Shown piece by piece: positions 37,773 to 46,483 of a stretch of DNA of 64,000 bases. The position numbers and the translations under genes are program-made. Within the stretch, counting starts at the first letter, position 1. Every line of letters starts with the position of its first letter. The notes beneath the pieces are model-generated. The model was given only the letters and a program-made list of their open reading frames with translations. It was not told the DNA's origin and did not search any database. This DNA comes from CAZJKE01 sp964546585 (lineage in GTDB: Bacteria > Planctomycetota > Phycisphaerae > Phycisphaerales > SM1A02), in contig CAZJKE010000007.1 in the NCBI GenBank assembly GCA_964546585.1, positions 10,125 to 74,124 of the forward strand, written 5' to 3'.

Positions 37773-38366
37773 CTACGGTTGGAGGCGTTGCCAAGACCAG
37801 ACGTCGCGGTGGAGATAGCGGATGCGATCGTGGAGACGGCCGTCGTGGCCCTGCCAGAATTCGATTTCGTCCAGCGAGATGCGGTACCCACCCCAGAACT
37901 CGGGGCGGGGAATCGAGCGGCCGACCCACTTCGCGGTCAGAGCAGCGACCTTCGCCACCAGCACCGTTCGACTCTTGAGAGGCTGCGACTGATGACTCGC
38001 CCACGCACCGACCTGACTCAACCGGCCCCGCGTAGCAAAGTACGCATCGGACTCCTCGTTGGACACCTTTTCGGCATGTCCGCGAATTCGAAGTTGCCGC
38101 TGCATATCGTCCCAGTGGAACAGGAGTGACACTGCGGGATTGGCCTGAATCTCCTGCCCCTTCTCACTTGTGTAGTTGGTGTACATGACCGCACCGCGAG
38201 CGTCAAACCCCTTCAGAAGCACCATCCGGTTTGCTGGCCGCCCCTGCACATCAATCGTCGCGAGCGACGCCGCCAACGGATTGGGCTTGGTATACGCACG
38301 CTCCGCATCGGCAAACCACGCCTCGGCAGCAGGGACAGGATCGGATGGCGGCGAATTGAAGTTCAT
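37773..38366 (-). CDS. pdxH: Pyridoxamine 5'-phosphate oxidase
   Basis: This 197-residue FMN enzyme makes pyridoxal 5'-phosphate. Family blocks are RPANRMVLLKGFDARGAVMYTN (FMN binding; core NRMVLLKGFDARG), LLFHWDDMQRQLRIRG, SEKGQEI and the C-terminal PRPEFWGGYRISLDEIEFWQG (PEFWGGYRI). ATG 38366 is preferred; a TTG at 38381 would add five residues. Length is slightly short, from a trimmed N-terminus, but all blocks are present. Confidence 0.94.
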   Translation of the reverse strand: MNFNSPPSDPVPAAEAWFADAERAYTKPNPLAASLATIDVQGRPANRMVLLKGFDARGAVMYTNYTSEKGQEIQANPAVSLLFHWDDMQRQLRIRGHAEKVSNEESDAYFATRGRLSQVGAWASHQSQPLKSRTVLVAKVAALTAKWVGRSIPRPEFWGGYRISLDEIEFWQGHDGRLHDRIRYLHRDVWSWQRLQP

Positions 38367-38472
38367 GGTCTCGGCCCACAATCAGCGGGGCGTGTAGAAT
38401 ACCGGCGACGCAGTGTCGCGCCATGCGGTCGCACTTCGGTCGTATGACGCCCTTTGAGCGTGGAGGGCCGGC

Positions 38473-39183
38473 ATGCACGAGAAACGCAACTTCGTCCTTG
38501 TTATCGCCTTTGTCGGTGCGTTGTTGTGGTGCCTCTGGGGCTGGTTCTTTGAGGCAAATGGGCTCACCCGCACACTCTCCACCATCGTGACCCTCCTCTT
38601 GGCCTGGTGTCTCGTTCGGGCGTTCGTCTTTGAAGACCGGCTTCCCGACCAATTGCGAGACATCGTCGGCCCGCTCTACTTTGATGCAGATGGCGTATGT
38701 CTCTTTCCGCTCATTCGGCAAGGGCAGACCGGCCCCGAACTCTCCATTTACTATCAGAACCGATTTGAGAATCCCGCCTCAGTCGTCTTGCACCTGCGAC
38801 CGCCCGACCACTCGTTCGTAGTCGTCGATGGTGCAAGAGATGTGCACATCGCCTTCACGGTGGGCGGCGGCGATGTCGGTGTCATCCACCAACCAATCAG
38901 TGTTCCAAAGGACCTCCGCGGAGAGACTGTCAATGTCGACATGGTCGCCGTCAGCCACTTTCCAAGAAGCCACGGCACCTGTCTGCGTCGAAATGAAGGA
39001 AAGCCGTGCGGTTCAATGCGCGTTGACTGGGCCGGTAACGCCATGCGGATCGGTGTGCAGGAAGTCGACGGCTCCAAAGAATTGATCGAACCAGTCACAC
39101 TGCATCTGGCCATGCCCCGCGACATTCCGGATACGGAAGGTCGCGACACCACCTGGAGACAGGAAAAACTCGCAGCCGAATAG
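38473..39183 (+). CDS. Hypothetical membrane-anchored protein
   Basis: This 236-residue protein has two N-terminal helices (about residues 7-27 and 32-51) and a beta-rich soluble domain with phrases such as GPLYFDADGVCLFPLI and MVAVSHFPRSHGTCLRRNEG. A GGAGGG precedes the ATG. No family was recognised. The last 70 residues are hydrophilic with repeated VxxxHLAMP/DIPDT-like elements. It converges on the metalloprotease. Confidence 0.65.
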   Translation: MHEKRNFVLVIAFVGALLWCLWGWFFEANGLTRTLSTIVTLLLAWCLVRAFVFEDRLPDQLRDIVGPLYFDADGVCLFPLIRQGQTGPELSIYYQNRFENPASVVLHLRPPDHSFVVVDGARDVHIAFTVGGGDVGVIHQPISVPKDLRGETVNVDMVAVSHFPRSHGTCLRRNEGKPCGSMRVDWAGNAMRIGVQEVDGSKELIEPVTLHLAMPRDIPDTEGRDTTWRQEKLAAE

Positions 39184-39202
39184 TAGACCGCTCAAGAATG
39201 AC

Positions 39203-39226
39203 GTTGTGCTTGAGGTTGAGCACAAC
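39203..39226. terminator. Hairpin between convergent genes
   Basis: A perfect 8-bp inverted repeat GTTGTGCT / AGCACAAC with an 8-nt loop lies 20 nt after the membrane-protein stop and 27 nt before the metalloprotease stop. It probably serves as a weak bidirectional terminator; no T-tract is evident. Confidence 0.5.
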
Positions 39227-39252
39227 ATCGTGTCTTTGGCGGCCTGAGAGAA

Positions 39253-41958
39253 CTACATCGTGTAGACCGCGTCGATCGCTCGTCCAAGTCGCTCATGAAG
39301 ATCCTCAAGATGCGCCTGCGAGTAGGTGTCGATCTCGACCTCGGTCTCGAGCACCTGGCCGATTTGATCCCGCAGATGTCGCACATGATGCACCGCGAGC
39401 GTCTGCACCGGGCGGGAGATCCGCACACGGCCCGTAGACAGCGCAACAAGCCGATCGGCCATCTCCGCCTGAAGATTGCGACGGAAGGATGAGATCATCG
39501 GCTGCCGATTGCTGTACTCGCCGACAACATCGTTCATGCCGACAAAGATCTCATCGACAAGCGTGTTCATGATTTCGGCCACGGTCAACGCATCCTCGTC
39601 TTCCGGGATGCGGAACTCATTGTCGTACACCATTCCAAGTCGCGACGGACTCAAAATTGCCGTCAACATACTGGCCTGCATGCCAAGAATGCGGTCGTGA
39701 ATCGGCCATGTCGCTTCACCACTGTCACCGCCTCGATCGAACCACTTGTCAACATTGAAGTGCGCCAAGATGTCGGTGGTGAGACCGTACGCATCTTCAT
39801 TGAAGATGGTATCGATGGCGTGCTGCAGGGCGGCCCGCTGTTGCTCAACCGGTACCACTGAAATGGGCGGACGATCCTCATCGCCGAAGTCGCCCTTCTT
39901 GTTTCGGTTGACATGCGCCCCGCCGATCCAGTCAACCATCATGCTCGCCGCCGACAACTGCATGCGGAGTGTGGTCTCGTATCCCTTGCGGGCCTTCGAC
40001 CAACTGTCACCATCCTTCATATGTGAATTGAGCAGTTCATCCCGCAACTTTGCAATGACACGCGTCTGATTCTCGGCATACGCCAGTGGATCGCGGCTGA
40101 AGTCGTACCGCTTTGCCAATGGGTCCGGACCGCCGGTGTCCTCATCGGTCAAATATGCATGTTCCGGCTCATTCGACCGCGCAAGTACGTCATCGGTCTT
40201 GCCAAGCGTGTAGCCGTATTCGATTGCCCAGTGATCGTAGGGGCCGATGCCGATCATCGCGAAATCGCCCTGACACTCTCCCGCCTCCATGTTGAAGTTG
40301 ACAGGGTTGTAGTCCATGACTGATGCGGTGAACGGCTTGTTGCCCTTGATCTCCTCGGAGTTGATTTCCTCCAGCGAATAGAGACCCGATGCCTTGAAGT
40401 TGTGCCGCAAGCCGAGCGTGTGCCCCACCTCGTGCGAAACAAGGGCCGACATCAGCGGGCCAATGAACCACTCGGGGATTCCGTCCAGTTCATCGCCCGA
40501 AGAGCCCTCTGGCGCGATTCCTTCCAGCAGTCCAAGTGATTCAAGACCGAGCCGTGCAAATGCCATCTGGCCCGCCAACTGGTAAGCGGCGAGGCAGTGG
40601 CTTCGCTCGTCACCAAGCCAACCGGCAATTTCCGCCAGTTCGGGCTCGCTCGCGAGGATTGGGTCTGTGAAGTCAATGGAAGTTTCGTTGCTTGGCGCCG
40701 CTCGCTCGGCCAGCATTTGCGCACGCTGCACCGGGTCTGCCATCCGCACTCGCGGGTCCCACTCCGGGTACTGCTGCAACCAGGCGATGTCCTGCGGTGT
40801 TAGCGCACTCATGGCCTCGACCGCAGGCATGCGGGAGAACCACTTCCAGTACGCACGAATCCAGCCGTCAGTCAGGATGATGTCCGCATCGAGAATCTCA
40901 CCCGTCATCGGGTGCGCCCGCGATGGACCAATGGCCGTCGCGACATCGTTATTGATCCACCGGATGAAGTTGTACCGAACATCCTCCGGATCCTTCTCCA
41001 TATGAGCGCCGGTCGCGGAGTCCTGATAGTAGACCTCAATAGCGTTATCGATTCCGATGTTCGCGTAGGCATCATTCCAGTTGAGAATGCCGTCCCGCAC
41101 CCAACGTCGATACCGAACGGGGACTGTATGTTCAATGTAGAAAACGATCGGCTGTTTCGGTGGGCTCAGAGAGAGTTTCGGATCGCGCTTCTGCACATTC
41201 CAGCGGTTGATGTATCGAATCCACTTGTCCTCGTCGTGGTACTTGCCAAGGTCGAGGTAGGAGGTCGTGAAGTACCCGACCCGCTCATCCGCAACTCTGG
41301 GTTTGTAGTCGCCACGCTCGGGAACTTCGCTGATGGAATAGTGGATCGTCTTCAGTGATCCGCTGCGCGTCGGCATCTCAAACGCGACCTCGATGTTCTT
41401 CGGGAAGGCCTTGGCGGTCTTGATGCTCACCAGTCGTTTGTTTGCACCACTGCCCACACTGCCTGCGATCTTCGATGCGTTGGCGACTAACAGTTCGTCA
41501 AGGTCGATCACAGGCTGGCCCGACGGGCCGGTTGCAACAATTGGCACGTCGATGAGCACTGAATCGGTGAACACCGTGTTGACGCTATGCTTCGCCGTCT
41601 TTTCATCCGCCCGCACCGAGATCTCCGGCTCGATGATCGCCAGGCGATCGCCATACCTGCGGAGATAGACATACCTGTCCTGCCCCTGCAATCCTGAGAA
41701 TGTCACACCGGCCGCCGGGGTCACGGCAATGAAGAACTTCTTCCGCTCCCACCCTCGGGGTAACTCCGCAAGGACTTGGTTTTCTTTGTCATTGACCCAG
41801 AGGCCGAACAGCGATGACGATCCATCAGCCGTTGAAACGACTTGGTGGTAGCCCTCGTTGACCTCGTTGAAGGCCTTGGGCTTGCCGGCGAGACCGGGGG
41901 TTATGGAGAGAGCGAGTCCGGCCGCAAGGACCGGTGTCGTAAGGCGATATCGCAGCAT
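39253..41958 (-). CDS. Large secreted zinc-dependent metalloprotease (DUF5117/DUF4953 type)
   Basis: This 901-residue protein has a signal peptide (MLRYRLTTPVLAAGLALS...GLAG), a large N-terminal domain and a gluzincin/metzincin-like core with zinc site SHEVGHTLGLRHNFKAS at about residues 508-524 (HExxHxxGLxHN). The FTASVMDYNPVNF segment provides a Met-turn. Proteins of this layout are common in planctomycetes and Bacteroidota and are annotated as zinc-dependent metalloproteases with DUF5117 and DUF4953. It probably degrades extracellular protein. A strong AGGAG lies 6 nt before ATG 41958. It is a plausible export substrate of the gsp system. Confidence 0.88.
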   Translation of the reverse strand: MLRYRLTTPVLAAGLALSITPGLAGKPKAFNEVNEGYHQVVSTADGSSSLFGLWVNDKENQVLAELPRGWERKKFFIAVTPAAGVTFSGLQGQDRYVYLRRYGDRLAIIEPEISVRADEKTAKHSVNTVFTDSVLIDVPIVATGPSGQPVIDLDELLVANASKIAGSVGSGANKRLVSIKTAKAFPKNIEVAFEMPTRSGSLKTIHYSISEVPERGDYKPRVADERVGYFTTSYLDLGKYHDEDKWIRYINRWNVQKRDPKLSLSPPKQPIVFYIEHTVPVRYRRWVRDGILNWNDAYANIGIDNAIEVYYQDSATGAHMEKDPEDVRYNFIRWINNDVATAIGPSRAHPMTGEILDADIILTDGWIRAYWKWFSRMPAVEAMSALTPQDIAWLQQYPEWDPRVRMADPVQRAQMLAERAAPSNETSIDFTDPILASEPELAEIAGWLGDERSHCLAAYQLAGQMAFARLGLESLGLLEGIAPEGSSGDELDGIPEWFIGPLMSALVSHEVGHTLGLRHNFKASGLYSLEEINSEEIKGNKPFTASVMDYNPVNFNMEAGECQGDFAMIGIGPYDHWAIEYGYTLGKTDDVLARSNEPEHAYLTDEDTGGPDPLAKRYDFSRDPLAYAENQTRVIAKLRDELLNSHMKDGDSWSKARKGYETTLRMQLSAASMMVDWIGGAHVNRNKKGDFGDEDRPPISVVPVEQQRAALQHAIDTIFNEDAYGLTTDILAHFNVDKWFDRGGDSGEATWPIHDRILGMQASMLTAILSPSRLGMVYDNEFRIPEDEDALTVAEIMNTLVDEIFVGMNDVVGEYSNRQPMISSFRRNLQAEMADRLVALSTGRVRISRPVQTLAVHHVRHLRDQIGQVLETEVEIDTYSQAHLEDLHERLGRAIDAVYTM

Positions 41959-42102
41959 GGTGAACTCCTGATTCCTTCTCTTACGAGCCCAAGGCGGCTC
42001 AAGATCGCGACCGAGTCAAAGCCCGGCCATCCAGCATCGGCCCCTTCCACCGCCGTACTGGACACCCACCCAATTCTGGGCGTGCATTGTGGTTCTCGGA
42101 CG

Positions 42103-42136
42103 GAGGAAAAGCAATGCCAAAGGGCTGCTTTTCCTC
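42103..42136. terminator. Hairpin downstream of purE
   Basis: A perfect 11-bp inverted repeat GAGGAAAAGCA / TGCTTTTCCTC with a 12-nt loop starts 2 nt beyond the purE stop. Both neighbours are on the minus strand, so it would end purE transcription and separate it from the metalloprotease promoter. The stem itself carries the T-run; no separate tail is present. Confidence 0.55.
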
Positions 42137-42138
42137 TC

Positions 42139-42660
42139 TCAGGAGCCGGAAACGGGGATTTTGGCCACGGCATCCCCCTGATTTCGGCGAAATGCCTCCA
42201 ACCGTCCCCGAAGATCCGCGTCGGATCCGCTGAGGATCTGCACCGCAAAGATCGCAGCATTGGTCGCCCCAGCACCCCCGATCGCAAAGGTCGCCACCGG
42301 CACGCCCTTGGGCATCTGCACAGTGGAGAGCAGCGAATCAAGTCCATCCAGCGACCACCCCTGCATGGGGCAGCCGAGGACCGGCCGGTCTGTGTGAGCC
42401 GCAACGACGCCTGCGAGATGGGCTGCGCCGCCCGCGGCACAGATATAGATCTCCACGCCCCTCTCCCCGGCATCCTTCAGATATGCCTGCAGGCGGGCGG
42501 GGTTGCGATGGGCAGAGATCACATTGCACTCGTGCGCAACGGCGAATTCCCCGAGCATCGTGCTCGCTCGTTCCATCGTGGGCCAGTCCGAGACGCTGCC
42601 CATGAGGATGCCAACGCTGGCCCCATCAACCGTGGTGTAGTCGGCCATGATCCGCGCCAT
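42139..42660 (-). CDS. purE: 5-(carboxyamino)imidazole ribonucleotide mutase
   Basis: This 173-residue class I PurE of purine synthesis converts N5-CAIR to CAIR. The motifs GILMGSVSDWPTM (nucleotide binding), VISAHRNPARL (catalytic His) and AAGGAAHLAGVVAAHT are intact. ATG 42660 is used; ATG 42648 (MADYTTVDG) is equally plausible, and neither has a strong Shine-Dalgarno. purK is not in the window. The divergent Asd-like gene starts only 17 bp away. Confidence 0.93.
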   Translation of the reverse strand: MARIMADYTTVDGASVGILMGSVSDWPTMERASTMLGEFAVAHECNVISAHRNPARLQAYLKDAGERGVEIYICAAGGAAHLAGVVAAHTDRPVLGCPMQGWSLDGLDSLLSTVQMPKGVPVATFAIGGAGATNAAIFAVQILSGSDADLRGRLEAFRRNQGDAVAKIPVSGS

Positions 42661-42677
42661 TGTATCGTGTGTGCCGC

Positions 42678-43454
42678 ATGCGAATTGCAGTACTTGGCGC
42701 AGGTGGTGCAGCGGGCCGGGCCTGCCTGTCTGAACTGGAAACCCGCGGGCATCAGCCAATCGCCCTTGGCAGGGAGGAGCCGTTGCCTGTGGATATCGAT
42801 GCGGCGATTCTCGCCGTGCCGCCGGAGGTGGCGCAGGTGGTTGAGAGCGATGCCCTGCTCGTGGATTGTTCGGGTGGACTTCCCCGCACGACGCTGTGCC
42901 TTCCCGGGGTCACGAATCCGGGTGATGTTCGCCGTCTTCGCATCCCGAACTGCACGGCAACGCTCATTGCCATCGCCCTGGTACCGCTTCGCACATTTGG
43001 CATCAAGAGCGTGACGGCAACGACCTTGCAGGCGGCCTCCGGCGCGGGTTGGCGGGGCGTCGAGGCACTTCAAGCCGGAGATACGGAGTCGATATTCGGA
43101 GGAGTGTTGCAGGGCAACATCCTCCCTCACGAGCGAGCCGCCGAGGAGGAATCGGAGGTCGCTGAACAACTGCATGCTCTGTTGGACTGCGCAGCCATGA
43201 TTACCGCCTTTCGCGTACCAGTGCGGGTCGGGCATGTCGCAAGCATCATGGTCGAAACCGAGGAACCGTGCCCGAACGATCTTCTTCCCGAAAACGATCG
43301 GCTCGATCCCTTATCCCTCGAGTGCAAAGACGATGTCGCAACAGGCCGTGTTCGCATTGATGGCCTGCGTACATCTCTTGTGGCCTGCTGCGATCAGTTG
43401 CACGCGGCTACCGCCGTCCCCGCAGTCAATGCGGTGCTGTCGGTACACTGCTGA
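42678..43454 (+). CDS. Compact aspartate-semialdehyde dehydrogenase-like protein
   Basis: This 258-residue protein resembles ASADH but is about 80 residues shorter than the usual 340. Present are the Rossmann start RIAVLGAGGAAGRACL, the catalytic cysteine block RLRIPNCTATLIAIALVPL, the TLQAASGAGWRGVEAL segment and RVPVRVGHVASIMVE with the catalytic His. Missing is much of the middle NADP-binding and substrate lobe between the first Rossmann strand and the cysteine. The reaction may be the usual reduction of aspartyl phosphate for lysine/threonine synthesis, or altered. It lies between purE and the decarboxylase. Confidence 0.75.
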   Translation: MRIAVLGAGGAAGRACLSELETRGHQPIALGREEPLPVDIDAAILAVPPEVAQVVESDALLVDCSGGLPRTTLCLPGVTNPGDVRRLRIPNCTATLIAIALVPLRTFGIKSVTATTLQAASGAGWRGVEALQAGDTESIFGGVLQGNILPHERAAEEESEVAEQLHALLDCAAMITAFRVPVRVGHVASIMVETEEPCPNDLLPENDRLDPLSLECKDDVATGRVRIDGLRTSLVACCDQLHAATAVPAVNAVLSVHC

Positions 43455-43476
43455 GCTCCACTCGAAAGGACACACC

Positions 43477-45786
43477 GTGAGCACATTCAGGGACATGCAC
43501 ATTCTCCTGGTTCATGAAGAACTGTTTTCCGATACCGCATCGGGCGACGCGCTACGCGCCCTCATTGACGCCCTTGCTGATGAAGGCATCGAATCGCTCA
43601 CCGCAACAACATGTGAAGATGGCTGGCAGCGATTCCTCGCCGATCCGGAGATTTCGTGCGTCATTGTCAACTGGAACGGCGACACACCGCACGCGGCACG
43701 GCTCATGCATCGCATCCGGGAACACAACCGCATCATCCCCATGCTACTTTCGACGACGAGGATGGATGTCGACTCGATCCCCATCGAACTGCTGGATGTG
43801 ATCAACGGCTACATGTGGATTGCCGAGGACACGCCGCACTTCATTGCTGAACGAATTCGGCACGAAATGCGTGGCTATGTGGAGGCGATGACGCCGCCGT
43901 TCTTTGGCGCGCTTCGCGAGTATGCGGAAGAGGCCAAGTACGCATGGCATACGCCGGGACACATGGGTGGCGTGGCATTCCTGCGAAGCCCCTCTGGCCG
44001 TCGAATGTTCGACTTCTACGGCGAGAACAGTTTTCGCGCGGACCTGTCGATATCGGTACCGGAACTTGGATCCCTCCTCGAACACGACAGCGTCATTGGC
44101 GAAGCGGAACGAAACGCAGCAGATGCGTTCGGTGCGGATCGCACATTCTTCGTCCTCAACGGCACATCGACCGCCAACAAGATCGTCTGGAGTGGCCGGG
44201 TGATCGCCGGCGATGTCGTGCTGGTGGATCGAAACTGCCATAAGTCATTGCAGCATGCGATCGTCATGACGGGTGCGATTCCGGTGTACCTCGTCCCTAC
44301 CAGAAACCGGCATGGCATCATCGGACCCGTGCCTGTTGAACAGTTCTCCGAGGACTACATTCGCAGACAACTCGCCGAAAGTCCGCTGGTAGAGGGTAAT
44401 GGTCCAGAGAAGATCAAGATGACCGTGTTGACCAACTCGACCTATGACGGGCTGTGCTACCGCACCCAGATCATCGAGCAGGCAATGTATGGCCTGACCG
44501 AAAACCTGCACTTTGACGAGGCGTGGTTCGGCTACGCGAAGTTCCATGAACTGTACGCCGGCCGCTACGGCATGCATGACACGCCGGAAAGCGATGATGC
44601 ACCAGTCGTGTTCACAACACAGTCCACGCACAAACTCCTTGCGGCATTCTCTCAATGCTCAATGACCCATGTGCGTGATCGCCAGGTCACCGACGAAAGT
44701 CGAAAGGTGGACTACGACCGATTCAACGAGGCGTTCATGATGTACACTTCAACATCGCCGCAGTACGGCATGATTGCATCGCTCGACGTTGCGAGCCGCA
44801 TGATGCAACACGGCCAAGGTCGTGTTCTCATGCAGGAAGCGATCGAGGAAGCTGTTTCGTTCCGGAAGGAGATGTTGAAGGTCGCCAGAGGCCTCGAAGG
44901 CGATGACTGGTGGTATCACATCTTCCAACCGCCGGGCCTCGAACAACGAAGCGCAAAGCACATGTCCAGGCCGCTCGATGCCCCGGATGTCAGCGACGAT
45001 GTCACGGCGGACGCATCATTCTGGTCGCTCGATCCCAGCGGACAGTGGCACGGGTATGAAGGCCTGACGAAAGACTACATGCTGCTCGATCCGATCAAGG
45101 TCACCGTGATGTCACCTGGCCTGGATCCGGCAGGGAACTGGGAGGATCAGGGGATTCCGGCCGACCTCCTTTCCCGATTCCTGCGGAGCCGTGGCGTTGT
45201 GGTCGAGAAGACCGGCCTGTACTGTTTTCTCGTGCTCTTCTCGTTCGGTATCACCCACGGCAAGTCGGGCACACTTGTCTCGGAACTTTTCCGATTCAAG
45301 ACGCACTTCGACAACAACGATTCCGTCGAGACTGTCTTCCCGGATCTTGCCCATGACTACCCCGAGCGGTATGACGGCATGCGCGTGCAGGAACTCGCCT
45401 CTGAAATGCACGCCTGTCTTCGAGAAGTCGACGCGGCCGGGTTACAACAGGATGCCTACAGCAAGTTGCCGGAACCGATCATCAAGCCAACAGCAGCCTT
45501 CAATGCACAGATCGGCGGCGGGGTAGAGCAGTGCACGCTTGATGAACTGGACGGGCGCACATCGGCAGTCATGGTCGTGCCGTATCCACCGGGGATTCCC
45601 GTGCTCATGCCGGGGGAGCGATTCGACAATGCCCGGATTCCCGCGATCATCGGGTTCCTGAAGTTGCTGGAAAACTACGACAATCGCTTCCCGGGCTTCG
45701 AGCACGAGACACATGGTGTCGATCCGGTGCGGGACAAGGATGGGCAGTTGCGATACATGATCGATTGTGTCCTGGCAGGCCGCTAG
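43477..45786 (+). CDS. Orn/Lys/Arg decarboxylase, AdiA-like
   Basis: This 769-residue fold-type I PLP enzyme has an N-terminal receiver-like wing domain (about residues 5-125, MHILLVHEELFSD...), a PLP domain with HTPGHMGGVAFLRSP, LNGTSTANKIV, HFDEAWFGYAKFH (cofactor Asp) and the Schiff-base lysine TQSTHKLLAAFSQ (Lys386), then a C-terminal domain with VVPYPPGIPVLMPGER. Length fits biodegradative arginine decarboxylase (755) better than lysine (715) decarboxylase. It makes agmatine or cadaverine for acid tolerance or polyamines. The GTG at 43477 follows AAAGGA by 6 nt. Confidence 0.92.
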   Translation: MSTFRDMHILLVHEELFSDTASGDALRALIDALADEGIESLTATTCEDGWQRFLADPEISCVIVNWNGDTPHAARLMHRIREHNRIIPMLLSTTRMDVDSIPIELLDVINGYMWIAEDTPHFIAERIRHEMRGYVEAMTPPFFGALREYAEEAKYAWHTPGHMGGVAFLRSPSGRRMFDFYGENSFRADLSISVPELGSLLEHDSVIGEAERNAADAFGADRTFFVLNGTSTANKIVWSGRVIAGDVVLVDRNCHKSLQHAIVMTGAIPVYLVPTRNRHGIIGPVPVEQFSEDYIRRQLAESPLVEGNGPEKIKMTVLTNSTYDGLCYRTQIIEQAMYGLTENLHFDEAWFGYAKFHELYAGRYGMHDTPESDDAPVVFTTQSTHKLLAAFSQCSMTHVRDRQVTDESRKVDYDRFNEAFMMYTSTSPQYGMIASLDVASRMMQHGQGRVLMQEAIEEAVSFRKEMLKVARGLEGDDWWYHIFQPPGLEQRSAKHMSRPLDAPDVSDDVTADASFWSLDPSGQWHGYEGLTKDYMLLDPIKVTVMSPGLDPAGNWEDQGIPADLLSRFLRSRGVVVEKTGLYCFLVLFSFGITHGKSGTLVSELFRFKTHFDNNDSVETVFPDLAHDYPERYDGMRVQELASEMHACLREVDAAGLQQDAYSKLPEPIIKPTAAFNAQIGGGVEQCTLDELDGRTSAVMVVPYPPGIPVLMPGERFDNARIPAIIGFLKLLENYDNRFPGFEHETHGVDPVRDKDGQLRYMIDCVLAGR

Positions 45787-45838
45787 ACGAGAAACCGTCC
45801 GTGTGATGGTGGACCGTCCAGACTGTTTTCGTTGTCGC

Positions 45839-45844
45839 TACAAT
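45839..45844 (+). promoter_or_regulatory. Possible -10 element of tRNA-Gln
   Basis: TACAAT lies 20 nt before the mature tRNA 5' end, a suitable spacing for a short 5' leader. No good -35 hexamer is seen at 17 nt upstream, so this is only a candidate. Confidence 0.3.
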
Positions 45845-45864
45845 GCCGCATCCGACCGTTTTGG

Positions 45865-45935
45865 TGGGGATTAGTGTAACGGTAGCACGACTGACTCTGA
45901 ATCAGTTAGTCAAGGTTCGAATCCTTGATCCCCAG
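45865..45935 (+). tRNA. tRNA-Gln (anticodon CUG)
   Basis: This 71-nt cloverleaf has a perfect 7-bp acceptor stem TGGGGAT / ATCCCCA, D-arm GTG-TAACGGTAG-CAC, anticodon arm ACTGA-CTCTGAA-TCAGT (anticodon CTG) and T-arm CAAGG-TTCGAAT-CCTTG. U1-A72 with discriminator G73 are glutamine identity elements. CCA is not encoded. Confidence 0.97.
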
Positions 45936-45938
45936 TTT

Positions 45939-45973
45939 CCCCCGGCCCCCGGATTCCCCCCGGACCCCCCCCC
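45939..45973 (-). repeat. C-run/G-run element with G-quadruplex potential
   Basis: The plus strand reads four C-runs (5, 5, 6 and 9 C), each followed by GG. The minus-strand transcript, which is the 3' end of the secretion operon, therefore has G9, G6, G5 and G5 separated by loops of 3, 5 and 2 nt, a canonical G-quadruplex pattern. It lies between tRNA-Gln and the lipoprotein stop. It could act in 3'-end formation or be a slippage-prone tract. Confidence 0.65.
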
Positions 45974-45985
45974 GGAATGTCCTGG

Positions 45986-46483
45986 TCATACCGGACCGAG
46001 TGTCACAGGCCTCAACTCGTTACTGCACCGGACAGTTTGACCACTGATCGGTTCGTAGTACCCAGTGATCTGCGCTGGAATGATCGGCAGTTCATCGCCG
46101 CCGAAATCCTGAAGACTCAGCGGGAACCGATAGCACCGGCCGTACGCAGCGGTGGCAGCGGCATCGCGCACCTGATCAGGTTCGAACCGCCAGATATACA
46201 TCGGTTCGCCGGCGGTCACCCGACCACGCGAATGCACTTCGAAGACAAATGTGCCGTCTGCCTCGACTGTTCTGCTCCCCCTGTCAAAGATCGCCGCGGA
46301 GACATGAATCGTGTCGCGATATCCGTTTCCATCGGTATCCTCGACGTTGTCAGAGGAGAGCAGCGTCATGTGCCGCGGGATACCGTCGGATATTGGTGGG
46401 GGTGCAAGTGTGGCTCGTCCGGACCGCTGGCTGCAACCGAGTTCGGTTGCGATACACAGGAGGATGATTGTGATTCTCATCAT
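45986..46483 (-). CDS. Small lipoprotein coupled to the giant secretin
   Basis: This 165-residue protein has a lipoprotein signal (MMRITIILLCIATELGC, lipobox ELGC), so it should be lipid-anchored after processing. The mature part carries a DTDGNGYRD loop that looks like a Ca2+-binding EF/dockerin-type turn, then beta-strand-like segments (GTFVFEVHSRGRVTAGEP) and two further Cys. Its first ATG overlaps the secretin stop (ATGA); a second ATG is at 46480. Position suggests a pilotin or channel accessory, but no pilotin family was recognised. Confidence 0.75.
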   Translation of the reverse strand: MMRITIILLCIATELGCSQRSGRATLAPPPISDGIPRHMTLLSSDNVEDTDGNGYRDTIHVSAAIFDRGSRTVEADGTFVFEVHSRGRVTAGEPMYIWRFEPDQVRDAAATAAYGRCYRFPLSLQDFGGDELPIIPAQITGYYEPISGQTVRCSNELRPVTLGPV

